DNA of 64,000 nucleotides. It comes from Labilithrix sp. (GTDB lineage: Bacteria; Myxococcota_A; Polyangia; Polyangiales; Polyangiaceae). How positions within the stretch are numbered: position 1 is the stretch's first letter; every line of letters starts with the position of its first letter. The position numbers were made by a program, and so were the translations under genes. Positions 1-8,843 of this stretch are shown here, in pieces. Where the stretch lies: contig JAHBWD010000013.1 in assembly GCA_019637175.1 (NCBI GenBank), forward strand, positions 62,001 to 126,000. Reading direction: 5' to 3'. The notes beneath the pieces were generated by a model that ran no database searches, was not told the DNA's origin, and saw nothing but the letters and a program-made list of their open reading frames with translations.

Positions 1-1478
1 CCTTCGCCGGCCCGCAGACGGTCCGGCGCCGATCTGCCCGGCAGCGGTGGAGGGACGCCGAGCCCCGGCGCGGTCGACGGCCGCGCGAGCGTGGGTGGTT
101 CGCTTCGCGTCGTCGCGACCTTGCTTCGCTCCGGTGGATACGACTGCGGGTTGCCGAGCTCCGGCACCGAGACCGAGACGGGAGCCGGAGCCGGCATCGC
201 GCTCGGTCGCTGGCTCGGCGGGAGCGGCGCCGCGGGGATGCTGTCGGCGTAGGTCTTGTGTTGATCGGGCGCCGCGCCGACCGCGCGCGCGAGCAGGCGC
301 TGCGCGCGCAGCAAGAGCCCTTCGTCGACACCCGTCGCGTCGACGAGATCGCGCGCGTACGGCATCGCGCGCCGCGGATCGCCCGCCTCGAGCCAGGCCT
401 CCGCGGCGAGGAGGCCGAGCTCCTGGAACGAGGTCATCGAGAGCGCGAGCGCGGAGACGCGCTCGGCGATGAGCTTCGGCGGCTCGAGGCGCAGCGCGAG
501 CGACGCGCGCGATCGCAGATACGTCGTGCCCGGCGTGCGACCGCGCGTTCGCTCGAGCGCCTCGACCGCTTCGATGAGCCCTTCATGATTGCCGCCGTCG
601 AGGCGCATCTCGATCGCCCAGAGATCGGGCTCCGCGAGCGGGCCCTTGTCGGGCATCTCGCGGACGGTGATGGCGCGCTCGAGCGCGCCGTAGAGCGCGC
701 GCGCGTCGTCGTCGGGGGCCGCGTCGGCGCGCGCGCGGATGAACGCGATGACGTCGGCGCGCGCGAGCTGATCCCGGATCGCGGCCTGCGGCGCCGTGGC
801 TGCGAGGTCGGCGAGCGCGGCCGCGAGCCCGCGGATCGCGCCGAAGCTCGGGCGGCGATGCGTCCGCTCGCCCGGCTTGCGGAGCTTGGTCCACGCGTCG
901 GTCGAGAGGAAGACCGTCGTCTCGTCGGGCTCTCCCTCGAGCAGGGCGGCGAGGTACAGGGCTTGGAGGGTGGCGGCGGCGTGCTCGAGCTGAAGGTTGC
1001 CGACGAGCTGCGGCAGATCGATGAAGACCCCTCGATAGGCGTGCGCCGCCGCGTCGTAGTGATCCGACTGGAAGAGCTCGAGCGGCCCGAGGTAGCGCGC
1101 GATGTGACGCACCGCCGGCCCGCGCGCGAACGTGGTGGAGAGAACGGGATGCATCGCGACCGCGCACTCGCGCGCGATCGCCGGGGTGATCCCGAGCTGC
1201 GCGAGGCGAACGCGAGCTTCTTCCACCGTCGTCTGATAGCCGTGCTCGCGCACACGGCCGGGCTCGCTCGCGCGGAGCTCGATGTCGCCGATCTCGAAGA
1301 GCGCGTACTCGGCCTCCGGCGGTCCGCTCGCGCGCAGCACGACGCGATCGCCGATGAGCAGCATGCACGTCGTCGCGACGCTGGAAGAGGCAGACGTCGC
1401 CGCTCCGCCGGCCCCCGAGGGAGACGGCGGCACGCTCGCGCCGGTGCGCGAAGACGGCGGGAGTACCGAGCTTCCCAC
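1..1478 (-). CDS. Hypothetical protein, C-terminus cut by window edge
   Basis: An open minus-strand frame runs from about 1478 off the left edge with no stop, so the C-terminus is missing. The translation has balanced composition (segments such as LIGDRVVLRASGPPEAEY and LFQSDHYDAAAHAYRGV), whereas the other two minus frames here give Arg/Ser/Pro-rich shadow proteins. The N-terminal ~35 residues are Ser/Ala/Pro-rich. The middle is an alpha-helical stretch that looks like repeats of TPR type, and the visible end is Pro-rich. I chose GTG at 1478 because GAGAGA lies just upstream; ATG at 1364 is the alternative start and would drop the low-complexity N-terminus. It diverges from the haemoglobin gene. 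I do not recognise the family. Confidence 0.6.
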   Translation of the reverse strand, partial: MGSSVLPPSSRTGASVPPSPSGAGGAATSASSSVATTCMLLIGDRVVLRASGPPEAEYALFEIGDIELRASEPGRVREHGYQTTVEEARVRLAQLGITPAIARECAVAMHPVLSTTFARGPAVRHIARYLGPLELFQSDHYDAAAHAYRGVFIDLPQLVGNLQLEHAAATLQALYLAALLEGEPDETTVFLSTDAWTKLRKPGERTHRRPSFGAIRGLAAALADLAATAPQAAIRDQLARADVIAFIRARADAAPDDDARALYGALERAITVREMPDKGPLAEPDLWAIEMRLDGGNHEGLIEAVEALERTRGRTPGTTYLRSRASLALRLEPPKLIAERVSALALSMTSFQELGLLAAEAWLEAGDPRRAMPYARDLVDATGVDEGLLLRAQRLLARAVGAAPDQHKTYADSIPAAPLPPSQRPSAMPAPAPVSVSVPELGNPQSYPPERSKVATTRSEPPTLARPSTAPGLGVPPPLPGRSAPDRLRAGE

Positions 1479-1578
1479 GACTCTCTCGTTTTACAGCGCA
1501 TTTCGGGGTCGTGCCCACTTCTGACGAGGCTTTTTTTGTGGATCCCCGTCGCAGGCCACGCCTATACATCGAAGCCTC

Positions 1579-2112
1579 ATGCGTACTCGGCTGCTCGTCC
1601 TTTCCATCCTTCTCGGCGCAGGCCTCACGATGTTTGCATGCGGCGGCGCAAAGCCTCCGAAGGAGCCCCTCGTCACCGAGACGGTGGCCGACGCCGGTCC
1701 GCCCGAGCCGCCGCCCGAGCCGCCGAAGCCGAAGTCGCTCTACGAGCGCCTCGGCGAGAAGGAAGGCATCACGAAGGTGGTCGACGCGTTCATCAAGAAC
1801 GCGGCGAGCAACGACGTGACGAAGAAGCGCTTCGCCAAGCTCTCGAAGGAGCGCGTCGAGAAGTTCCGCAACAACCTCATCGATCAGATCTGCAAAGAGT
1901 CGGGCGGTGACTGCGAGTACACCGGCAAGTCGATGAAGGACGCCCACAAGGGCATGAAGATCACCGAGGCCGAGTGGAACGCGACGGTCTCCGCGCTCAA
2001 GGCGGCCCTCGACGAGAACAGCGTCGGCGAGAACGAGCAGAACGATCTCATCGCCGCGATCGCTCCGATGAAGGAAGACATCGTCGAGGTCAAGCCGAAG
2101 GCCAAGAAGTGA
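1579..2112 (+). CDS. Group 1 truncated haemoglobin-like lipoprotein
   Basis: 177 aa. Residues 1-21 form a lipoprotein signal ending in TMFAC, with Cys21 the likely lipidated residue. A Pro-rich linker (40-52) follows. Residues 53-170 match the group I truncated haemoglobin fold (SLYERLGEKEGI start, KFRNNLIDQIC helix). His123 in DAHKGMKI is at the expected proximal haem-ligand position. Family members bind O2 or NO, usually in the cytosol. Here the signal places the protein on the periplasmic face or outer membrane. The stop overlaps the start of the O-methyltransferase gene, indicating co-translation. Fold assignment is fairly sure; the ligand is unknown. Confidence 0.85.
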   Translation: MRTRLLVLSILLGAGLTMFACGGAKPPKEPLVTETVADAGPPEPPPEPPKPKSLYERLGEKEGITKVVDAFIKNAASNDVTKKRFAKLSKERVEKFRNNLIDQICKESGGDCEYTGKSMKDAHKGMKITEAEWNATVSALKAALDENSVGENEQNDLIAAIAPMKEDIVEVKPKAKK

Positions 2113-2765
2113 AGGACGCGCTCGACGCGATCCTGAAGCCCGAACAAGCCGCTTACCTCGAACGCATCGAAACGCCGCGCGACGCGCTCCTCGTCGAGAT
2201 GGAGGCGTGGGCGCGCGCGCACCGCGACCCCATCAGCGATCCGGAGGTCGCGTCGTTCCTCGCCGTGACGGCGCGCGCCGCGCGCCCGCGCACGATCGTC
2301 GAGCTCGGGACGAACATCGGCTACGGCGCGATCGTCCTCGCGCGCGCCGCCGGGCCCGAGGCTCGCGTCGTCACGATCGACGACGACGCGACGATGGTCG
2401 CGCGCGCGCGCGATTTCATCGCCCGCGCAGGCCTCGCCGATCGGATCGAGGTTCGGCACGACGATGCGCTGCGCGCGCTCGCGGCGTTGAGCGGCCCCAT
2501 CGATCTCGCGTACCTCGACTGCGTGAAGGAGCACTACCCGCAGTACCTCGATCTCGTGGTGCCGAAGCTCTCGCCGGGGGGCGTCATCGTCGCCGACAAC
2601 GTGCTCTGGAAGGGCCTCGTCGCCCAGGCCGACGTGCCGAGCGGCGAGCTCGCGCGCGTCTCGGCGCTGCGCGCGTTCAACGACGCGATCGTCTCGCGGC
2701 CCGATCTGCGCGGCGTGATCCTCCCGCTCGGCGACGGCGTCGCCTACGCGGTCAAGGTGGCGTAG
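2109..2765 (+). CDS. SAM-dependent O-methyltransferase (COG4122 / family 3)
   Basis: Start taken as GTG at 2109, which overlaps the upstream TGA as GTGA and gives a 218-aa protein of normal length for the catechol/caffeoyl-CoA O-methyltransferase family. The SAM motif is IVELGTNIGYGAIVLA, the acidic residue closing strand 2 is in VVTIDDD, and the metal/substrate motifs are YLDCVKEHYPQY and GGVIVADNVLWKG. It should methylate a hydroxyl group on a small phenolic or catechol-like substrate in a divalent-metal-dependent way; the substrate cannot be told from sequence. It is translationally coupled to the haemoglobin lipoprotein and ends 3 bp before the topA stop on the other strand. Confidence 0.9.
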   Translation: MKDALDAILKPEQAAYLERIETPRDALLVEMEAWARAHRDPISDPEVASFLAVTARAARPRTIVELGTNIGYGAIVLARAAGPEARVVTIDDDATMVARARDFIARAGLADRIEVRHDDALRALAALSGPIDLAYLDCVKEHYPQYLDLVVPKLSPGGVIVADNVLWKGLVAQADVPSGELARVSALRAFNDAIVSRPDLRGVILPLGDGVAYAVKVA

Positions 2766-2768
2766 CCG

Positions 2769-5198
2769 CTACGCGGGCGCGGGCGAAGCGCCCTCGCTCG
2801 CGCCGTGCTTCGGCTCGGGCGAGGGCGCCGGCTGATCGGCGGAGCGCTTGTAGCCGCACTCCTTGTCGGCGCAGGCGATCATCGGCTTGGCCTTCGTTCC
2901 GCCCATCACGACGAACTTGGCGCCGCACGCCGGGCAGGGCTCGTTGATCGGCTTCTGCCACAGCTTGAAGTCGCACTTCACCGTCTCGTCGTTGTAGCGG
3001 CTGCAGCCGTAGAACGTCTTGCCGCCCTTCTTCTTCGGGCGCACCTCGATGATGTCGCCGCCGCACTTGGGGCAGGGCACGCCGAGGGGCACGGGCCGCG
3101 CGTTCTTGCACGCGGGGTAGCCGGTGCACGAGAGGAACTCGCCGTAGCGACCGCTGCGGATCGCCATCTTCTTGCCGCACTTGTCGCAGTCGATGTCGGT
3201 CTCGCGCGGAGGCGCCGCGCCGTTGCCGTCGGCGCCCATGTCGCGCGTGTTCTTGCACTTCGGGTAGTTCGAGCAGCCGGCGAACCAGCCGTTCTTCGAC
3301 CAGCGCTTCGACAGCTCGCCCTTCGGCAGCTCGCGGAGCTTCTCGTCGGTCGCGTCGGGGCCGCACGCGTCGCAGTTCTCGCCGATCGGCACCGGCTCGG
3401 GGTTCCAGCGCTTGCCCTTCTTGCCGCGATCGAGCTGCTCGCGGAACTTCTTGTAGAAGCGCGAGAGCAGCACGGTGCGCTCTTCGTTCCCCGCCTCGAC
3501 CTCGTCGAGCTCCTGCTCCATGCTCGACGTGAACGTCGGATCCATGAACTCGAGCTCGCTCTTCAAGAGGCCGTCGACCACCATCTTGCCGAGCAGCGTC
3601 GGGCGGAACGATCGACCGTCGACCTTCTCGACGTAGTCGCGCGCCTGCACCTTGCTGATGATCTCGGCGTACGTGCTCGGCCGGCCGATGCCGCGCTCTT
3701 CGAGCTCGCGGACGAGCGAGCCTTCGTTGTAGCGCGCGGGCGGCTGGGTGAACTTCTGCTCGGCGAGCACGCCGGGCGGCGTGACGAGCTCGAGGCTCTC
3801 GCCCTCGCGGAGCTCCGGCAGCGACGCCTCACCCTCGGCGGGCTCCTCCTTGTCGGCCGCCTTCTCCTCGCCCTCTTCGGCGCCGGCCTGCGACTCGTTG
3901 TCGACGCCCGCGCCGTAGACCTCGAGCCAGCCGGCGAACTTGAGGACGCGCCCGCTCGCGCGGAGCGTGTACGTGCTCGACGACGCCTTCGCCTCGATGT
4001 CGATCGCGGTCTGGTCGAAGATCGCGTCTTTCATCTGGCTCGCGAGGAACCGATCCCAGATGAGCTTGTAGAGCTTGAACTGCTCGTCTTTGAGGTGCTT
4101 CCTCACCGCCTCGGGCGGGTAGTCGAGCGACGTCGGACGGATCGCCTCGTGCGCGTCTTGCGCGCTCTTCTTCGACTTGAAGACGTTCGGATCCTTCGGG
4201 ATGGCGTCTTTGCCGAACTTGCTCTGGATGTAGTCGCGCGCGCCGGCGAGCGCCTCGGGCGAGATGCGCGTCGAGTCGGTACGCATGTACGTGATGAGGC
4301 CGACCGACCCGCCGTCTTTGCCGAGGTCGACGCCCTCGTAGAGGCCCTGCGCGACCTGCATCGTGCGCTTGGCGCCGAAGCCGAGCCGGTTCACGGCGTC
4401 TTGCTGGAGCTTGCTCGTCGTGTAGGGCGCGTACGGCTTGCGCTTGCGCTCCGACGTCGTGATCTTCGCGACGCGGTAGGCCGCCTTCTCGAGGTCGGCC
4501 TTGATGCGCGCGGCCGTCGCGCCGTCTTTGACTTCGACCTTCTTGCCGTTCTCCTGCGAGAGGCGCGTCGCGAACGCGTGCTTCTTGCCGCCGTTCTTGT
4601 CGGCCTTGGCGAGCTGCGCGCCGATGTTCCAGTACTCTTCGGGGACGAACGCCTCGATCTCGCGCTCGCGATCGACGATGAGCCGGAGCGCGACGCTCTG
4701 CACGCGCCCCGCCGAGAGCCCGAAGGCGAGCTTCGACCAGACGAGCGCCGACACGTCGTAGCCCACGATGCGATCGAGCACGCGGCGCGCGCGCTGCGCG
4801 TCGTAGAGGTGCTTGTTGAGCGAGCGCGGCGTCGACACGCCCTTCTGCACGCCGTTCTTCGTGATCTCGTGGAACTCGACGCGCTTGGCTTTGTTGGGCT
4901 TGCCCGTGAGCTCCTCGGCGAGGTGCCACGCGATCGCTTCGCCTTCGCGATCGGGGTCGGTCGCGAGCAGGATGTCGTCGGCCTCTTTTGCCGCAGCCTT
5001 CAGCTCGGCCAGGACCTTCTCTTTGCCGGGGACGATCTCGTAGGTCTCCTGGAAGCCCTTCTCGATGTCGATGCCCATTTTTTTGGGCAGATCCTTGACG
5101 TGTCCCTTCGACGCGAGGACCTCGTAGCCGCCGCCCAGGTACTTCTTGATGGTCTTGGCTTTCGCCGGAGACTCGACGACGACGAGTGTCTTGCCCAT
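2769..5198 (-). CDS. topA: DNA topoisomerase I
   Basis: 809 aa, type IA topoisomerase that relaxes negative supercoils. The Toprim domain starts at residue 3 (LVVVESPAKAKTIKKYLG) with the acidic triad DPDREGE at 81-87. The active-site tyrosine is Tyr304 in GLITYMRTDSTR. An acidic low-complexity insert lies near residues 430-460. The C-terminus carries four Cys4 zinc ribbons, with Cys pairs in NCDACGPD, DCDKCGKK, PCPKCGGD and PCPACGAK. It starts 33 bp downstream of the dprA stop, so the two are probably co-transcribed, a pairing common in Proteobacteria. It is the last gene of the 21 kb minus-strand run. Confidence 0.98.
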   Translation of the reverse strand: MGKTLVVVESPAKAKTIKKYLGGGYEVLASKGHVKDLPKKMGIDIEKGFQETYEIVPGKEKVLAELKAAAKEADDILLATDPDREGEAIAWHLAEELTGKPNKAKRVEFHEITKNGVQKGVSTPRSLNKHLYDAQRARRVLDRIVGYDVSALVWSKLAFGLSAGRVQSVALRLIVDREREIEAFVPEEYWNIGAQLAKADKNGGKKHAFATRLSQENGKKVEVKDGATAARIKADLEKAAYRVAKITTSERKRKPYAPYTTSKLQQDAVNRLGFGAKRTMQVAQGLYEGVDLGKDGGSVGLITYMRTDSTRISPEALAGARDYIQSKFGKDAIPKDPNVFKSKKSAQDAHEAIRPTSLDYPPEAVRKHLKDEQFKLYKLIWDRFLASQMKDAIFDQTAIDIEAKASSSTYTLRASGRVLKFAGWLEVYGAGVDNESQAGAEEGEEKAADKEEPAEGEASLPELREGESLELVTPPGVLAEQKFTQPPARYNEGSLVRELEERGIGRPSTYAEIISKVQARDYVEKVDGRSFRPTLLGKMVVDGLLKSELEFMDPTFTSSMEQELDEVEAGNEERTVLLSRFYKKFREQLDRGKKGKRWNPEPVPIGENCDACGPDATDEKLRELPKGELSKRWSKNGWFAGCSNYPKCKNTRDMGADGNGAAPPRETDIDCDKCGKKMAIRSGRYGEFLSCTGYPACKNARPVPLGVPCPKCGGDIIEVRPKKKGGKTFYGCSRYNDETVKCDFKLWQKPINEPCPACGAKFVVMGGTKAKPMIACADKECGYKRSADQPAPSPEPKHGASEGASPAPA

Positions 5199-5231
5199 GC
5201 GCTTTCTGAAACCCCCAATGGTCTCGAACGG

Positions 5232-6191
5232 TTAAGCCGCGTTACGACGGCGAAAGAACCCATCCGGGCCCTCTACTACTACGTCCCTCAGGGATAGCGT
5301 CAAGAGTGCCGTGACGACCCGGGGTACTGGCAAGCTCGCCCGGGAGGTGATCTCGTCGACGTGCATGGGCTCGTATGAAATAGATGAAAAGACTAACTTT
5401 TCTTCCGAAGTCCAGGCGCCTTTGTCGGGTGGCTCGACCGCCTTCTGGCGGGGGTTCCGAGGGGGTGCGTTTTTGGGGGGCGAGGGGCCGTTGTCGGCCT
5501 CGCTCACACCTCGGACGAGCTCGATCGGCAACGGGGTCACCCCGAGCGCCAACAAGAGCTGCTCGGCCGACCAGAGCGGCTCTGCGGGACGCTCCGGGTT
5601 GGTGATGTCGAGCAGCGAGCCGGCGAACTCCCCCATCCATGGGGCGCCCGGGACGACCCACAGCGGTCGGCGGAGCTCACGCGCCCAGCTCGCGGCGTTT
5701 CTCGAGCCCGATCGGAGGTGCGCCTGGATGACGACGACCGCCTCGGAGAGCGCCACGAGGACGCCGTTGCGATGCTTGAAGTGGTCGCGTTGCGATTCGA
5801 AGCGATCGGGGAACGGCCAGATGAGGCGGCTGCCCGGCGAACGGGCGACCTCGGCGAAGAGCCCGGCGTGCTCGGGCGGATACGTGCGGTCCTTGCCCGT
5901 CGGGCACACGACCCACGTCGCGCCGCCGGCGTCGAGCGCCCCGCGATGCGCGGCGCCGTCGACGCCGCGCGCGCCGCCGGACACGACCACGAAGCCAGCG
6001 CTCGCGAGCTGGTAGGCGAGCTCGCGCGCGAAGCGAAGCGCGCCTCGGCTCGCCTCGCGCGATCCCACGATCGCCACCGCGCGCGCCTCCTCGAGAGGCG
6101 CCGAGGTCGTCAGCACCGGCGGCGGGTTGGGGAGCTCGCGGAGCGATCTCGGATAGTCAGGCGCGGTGAAGGCGTAGCGCGTCGTTTCCAC
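5232..6191 (-). CDS. dprA: DNA-processing protein DprA/Smf
   Basis: 319 aa, starting at a GTG. The Rossmann-like DprA core is clear: AVAIVGSREASRGALRFA, VVSGGARGVDGAAHRGAL and GRELAY-type helices. The C-terminal ~65 residues look like the DprA winged-helix domain (SSISYEPMHVDEITSRA). DprA loads RecA onto single-stranded DNA taken up by transformation. The N-terminal SAM/HhH region of longer homologues is nearly absent. A Pro/Lys-rich linker precedes the winged helix. The next gene, topA, begins 33 bp downstream. Confidence 0.93.
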   Translation of the reverse strand: METTRYAFTAPDYPRSLRELPNPPPVLTTSAPLEEARAVAIVGSREASRGALRFARELAYQLASAGFVVVSGGARGVDGAAHRGALDAGGATWVVCPTGKDRTYPPEHAGLFAEVARSPGSRLIWPFPDRFESQRDHFKHRNGVLVALSEAVVVIQAHLRSGSRNAASWARELRRPLWVVPGAPWMGEFAGSLLDITNPERPAEPLWSAEQLLLALGVTPLPIELVRGVSEADNGPSPPKNAPPRNPRQKAVEPPDKGAWTSEEKLVFSSISYEPMHVDEITSRASLPVPRVVTALLTLSLRDVVVEGPDGFFRRRNAA

Positions 6192-6230
6192 GACGGCCCC
6201 ATCGGCCGCGCCCGGCGATCGGTTGCGCGC

Positions 6231-7079
6231 TCATTTCCCGGTCGCGGCGTCTTTGTGCTGCGTGACCGCGGCGCGGATCGCGCTGGCCCGCGTCGACGGG
6301 CTCGGGTGATGCGTGAGGTACGTCGGCTGGAAGCGGCTGACGTGCACGATCCGCTCGGTCTCGAGCTGCGCGAAGAAGCGCATCAGCCCGAGGGCGCCGT
6401 CTTCGGCGCGCCCGGCCTCGAGCGCGCGGATCATCCCTTCGGTGTCGCGCTCCGTCTGGCGGCCCGGGTAGAGGCTCGCGGCGCCCTCGAGCGCCTTGCG
6501 TTGCTCCGCCGGCGTCCACTCGTCGTCGCCGCTCTCGTGCGTCGCCGTCGGATGAGGACAGACGAGATCGCCCGATCGGAGGTGCGCGAGCTCGCGGCCG
6601 ATGACGAACGCGAGCGCCTCGCGAAGGCGCGTCTCCATCGTCGTTCCGCTCTTCTGCGCGCTGTAGAAGCCGGGCGGCGGAGGGAGCAGCCGGCGCCCGG
6701 GGATCTGCGATCGCCCGAGGAACGCCGCGTAGTCTTCGATGCTCCGCGATCCGTTCGCCTCGTCGTAGCTCTGCGCGCGCGCCACGACGGAGACGAGGCG
6801 GAGCATCGCGTCGGAAAGGACGATGACGTAGTCGCCGTCGTCGTCGCACGCGGCGAGCGCGAGCGGATCGCTCGCGCTCGGCTCGAAGGCGAGATAGAGG
6901 CCCGCGAGGCGTCGCTCGTCTTTCTGCACGAGCGTGCCCTGGAGCTTGCGCAGCTCGGCCTGCGCTTTCTGTCGCAGCTCGAGGCCCTCGAGCTCGGGCG
7001 TCATCTCGTCGGCGCGCGCGTCGCGCGTGAGGGCCAGCGAGACGAGCGCCGTGCACCAGAGCGCGAGGACGCGGCCCAT
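6231..7079 (-). CDS. Secreted M48-like protein with degenerate zinc site
   Basis: 282 aa from ATG 7079, chosen because AGGTG lies 6 nt upstream; GTG 7088 would sit inside that ribosome binding site. The signal peptide ends near RDARA. The layout follows M48 peptidases: a helix with GRELAHLRSGD, a second acidic helix (QTERDTEGMI) where the third ligand normally lies, and a terminal THHPSPSTRASAI that matches the M48 HP..xxR signature. The first zinc-ligand His of HExxH is Arg here (RELAH, residues 162-166), so proteolytic activity is doubtful. It lies between the AgmX-like gene and dprA in a run of co-directional genes with short gaps. Confidence 0.65.
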   Translation of the reverse strand: MGRVLALWCTALVSLALTRDARADEMTPELEGLELRQKAQAELRKLQGTLVQKDERRLAGLYLAFEPSASDPLALAACDDDGDYVIVLSDAMLRLVSVVARAQSYDEANGSRSIEDYAAFLGRSQIPGRRLLPPPPGFYSAQKSGTTMETRLREALAFVIGRELAHLRSGDLVCPHPTATHESGDDEWTPAEQRKALEGAASLYPGRQTERDTEGMIRALEAGRAEDGALGLMRFFAQLETERIVHVSRFQPTYLTHHPSPSTRASAIRAAVTQHKDAATGK

Positions 7080-7144
7080 GATCTTCACCTAGCACCCCTC
7101 GGCCGAACGTCCGGCGGAGTTGCGCGGAATCGACCGGCGGACGG

Positions 7145-8782
7145 CTACTGCCGGACGAACTTGAACGGGATGTTGATCGTCGTGGTCGAGCCGGGCGCAG
7201 GGAATTTCCAGGTGCGGACCTGGCTCTCGATGCACTTTCCGACCTGGGGATCGTCGCCCGACGACGAGGTGCTCGTGACGCTGCCGTCGGGACCGACCGT
7301 GGCGGTGACGGTCACGTTGACGCTCGACTTCTTGTCGTTGTTGCCGCTGTCCCAGCACGTTCGGCGCACACCCATGCGGCGCGCGGCGACGACGCGCTCG
7401 ACGCCCGCCTGATCGAGGCCTCCGCCGGCCGAGCCGCCGGGCGTGTTTCCCGGGCCCACCGCGGGCCCGCCGCCCGTGCCGCCGAGCAGACCCGTGACGT
7501 CGACGCCGCCCGCCTTGGGCGCCGTCGCCGCCGGGGTCGCGCCCGTCGACTTCGGGCCGGTGGCCACCTTCGCGTGCGACGGCGCCGACGACGTCGGCGC
7601 CGTCTCCGTCTCCGTCGCCGAGGGAGCCGGAGGCGGCGCGTCGCCCGTGGTGGGCGCGGGCGTCGCCGTGTTCGTCGGCGGCATGTTGATGACGACGGGC
7701 GCGGGCGGAGGCGGCTGCTGCTTGAAGAGGAAGAACGCCGCCATGCCGCCGAAGCCGAGCGAGAGCAGGAGGATCGGCCAGAACCAGAGCGGGACGCCGC
7801 GGCGCGGCGGCTCGAGGTACACGGGCGGGACGAGCGACGCCGAGCCCGACGGCGCGAGCGCGGGCGCGGAGGGCGCGGGCGCGGAGGGCGCGGGCGCGGG
7901 CGGAACCGCGAACGGATCGCTGATCGCGATCGGCGCGGGCGGCGCGATCGGCTGCGGGGCGGGCGTGAACGTCGGCGCGAGCGCAGCGGCGGCGCCTCCG
8001 AGCGGCGCGGTCGCCGGAGCGTCTTCGGCGCGGTCGACGTTCGAGCTCGCGGCCACGCGGAGCGGCACGACGTTGCTGCGCGACGGCTGGAGCGGCCGCG
8101 GCGCTTGGATCGGCGGCTCCGATCCCCGGGCAGGTGGCGTCGGGGCCGCCGAAGGCGAAGATCTCTGAGGCGCACGCGGAGGCGCAGAGCCGCGATCGGG
8201 CGGCGGAGGCGAGACCAGCGACGGCCGGTTGCCTTGCGCGGCCTCGCGGACGATCGCGGCCAGGTCCGGAATGCTGCGGACCGGGCGCCACTCTTCGAGG
8301 CCCTCCTGCCAGCAGAGCGAGTCTTCCGTCACCGCGCCCGCGGCTGCCTTGCGCCGCAGCTCGGAGATGCGGACCGGTCCGACGGGCACGCCGTTGATGG
8401 CGACGTACCACTCGTCGGTGACGCTCACGTCGAGCGCCGAGGCCTGGCCGGCGGGGTAGGGCGTGGTCTGCGGCGCGTCTTGCACCGTGCGCTGGAAGGC
8501 GCCCGCGAGCGCGCCGCTCGAGGGCGACGGCTGCGTCGACGTCATCGGCGCGCGCGGCTTGGTGGCCGAGAGGCTCGTCGCGAGCGGCGTCTTCGCCGCG
8601 CCCGCGCGCGGCGCCTCGGACGGAGCCTTCGGCGGGCCCGAGGCCACGCTCGTCTCGGTCACCGCGGCGCGCACCTCGATCTGGTGCCCGCACTTGCGGC
8701 ACTTCATGCGGACGGTCTTGCCCGCCACCTTCTCGTCGGCGATCTGGTACTTCGCCTTGCAGTTGTCGCAGAGAAACTTCAC
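7145..8782 (-). CDS. AgmX/PglI-like gliding-motility-type protein (MJ0042 + GYF_2 + TonB-like C-term)
   Basis: 545 aa, GTG start. Residues 1-36 are an MJ0042 zinc ribbon (C5, C8, C28, C31). Residues ~125-180 are a GYF_2-type domain (EWYVAINGVPVGPVRISEL). A long Pro/Ala/Ser-rich linker follows, then one membrane helix near 325-350 (GVPLWFWPILLLSLGFGG) and a second Pro-rich stretch. The last ~90 residues form an AgmX/PglI C-terminal domain resembling TonB (VVAARRMGVRRTCW, VTVTATVGPDGSVTS, RTWKFPAPG). The organisation implies a cytoplasmic sensor end and an envelope-spanning arm. Adventurous gliding function is known for relatives, not shown here. A 15-bp tandem repeat near 7865-7905 encodes the APAPSAP repeats. 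Confidence 0.85.
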   Translation of the reverse strand: MKFLCDNCKAKYQIADEKVAGKTVRMKCRKCGHQIEVRAAVTETSVASGPPKAPSEAPRAGAAKTPLATSLSATKPRAPMTSTQPSPSSGALAGAFQRTVQDAPQTTPYPAGQASALDVSVTDEWYVAINGVPVGPVRISELRRKAAAGAVTEDSLCWQEGLEEWRPVRSIPDLAAIVREAAQGNRPSLVSPPPPDRGSAPPRAPQRSSPSAAPTPPARGSEPPIQAPRPLQPSRSNVVPLRVAASSNVDRAEDAPATAPLGGAAAALAPTFTPAPQPIAPPAPIAISDPFAVPPAPAPSAPAPSAPALAPSGSASLVPPVYLEPPRRGVPLWFWPILLLSLGFGGMAAFFLFKQQPPPPAPVVINMPPTNTATPAPTTGDAPPPAPSATETETAPTSSAPSHAKVATGPKSTGATPAATAPKAGGVDVTGLLGGTGGGPAVGPGNTPGGSAGGGLDQAGVERVVAARRMGVRRTCWDSGNNDKKSSVNVTVTATVGPDGSVTSTSSSGDDPQVGKCIESQVRTWKFPAPGSTTTINIPFKFVRQ

Positions 8783-8843
8783 CTGGATGTCATCCCTGAC
8801 GCCTGGGAAGCGTAGCTTCTTTGGTCTTTCTTGTCGTGTCGCT

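Noticed and set aside
434..1947. Two long minus-strand frames over the left-edge gene
   Set aside because: Both read as Arg/Ser/Pro-rich shadow protein. The third minus frame, open to the window edge, has normal composition and was taken as the gene.
2805..5297. 830-codon plus-strand frame opposite topA
   Set aside because: It is the antisense shadow of topA, a common GC-rich artefact; its product is Arg/Leu/Val-rich with no domain, while topA has full motifs.
7861..7910. Short tandem repeat, considered as a satellite or CRISPR-like element
   Set aside because: It is a 15-bp in-frame repeat coding Pro/Ala/Ser in the AgmX-like linker, with no spacers.
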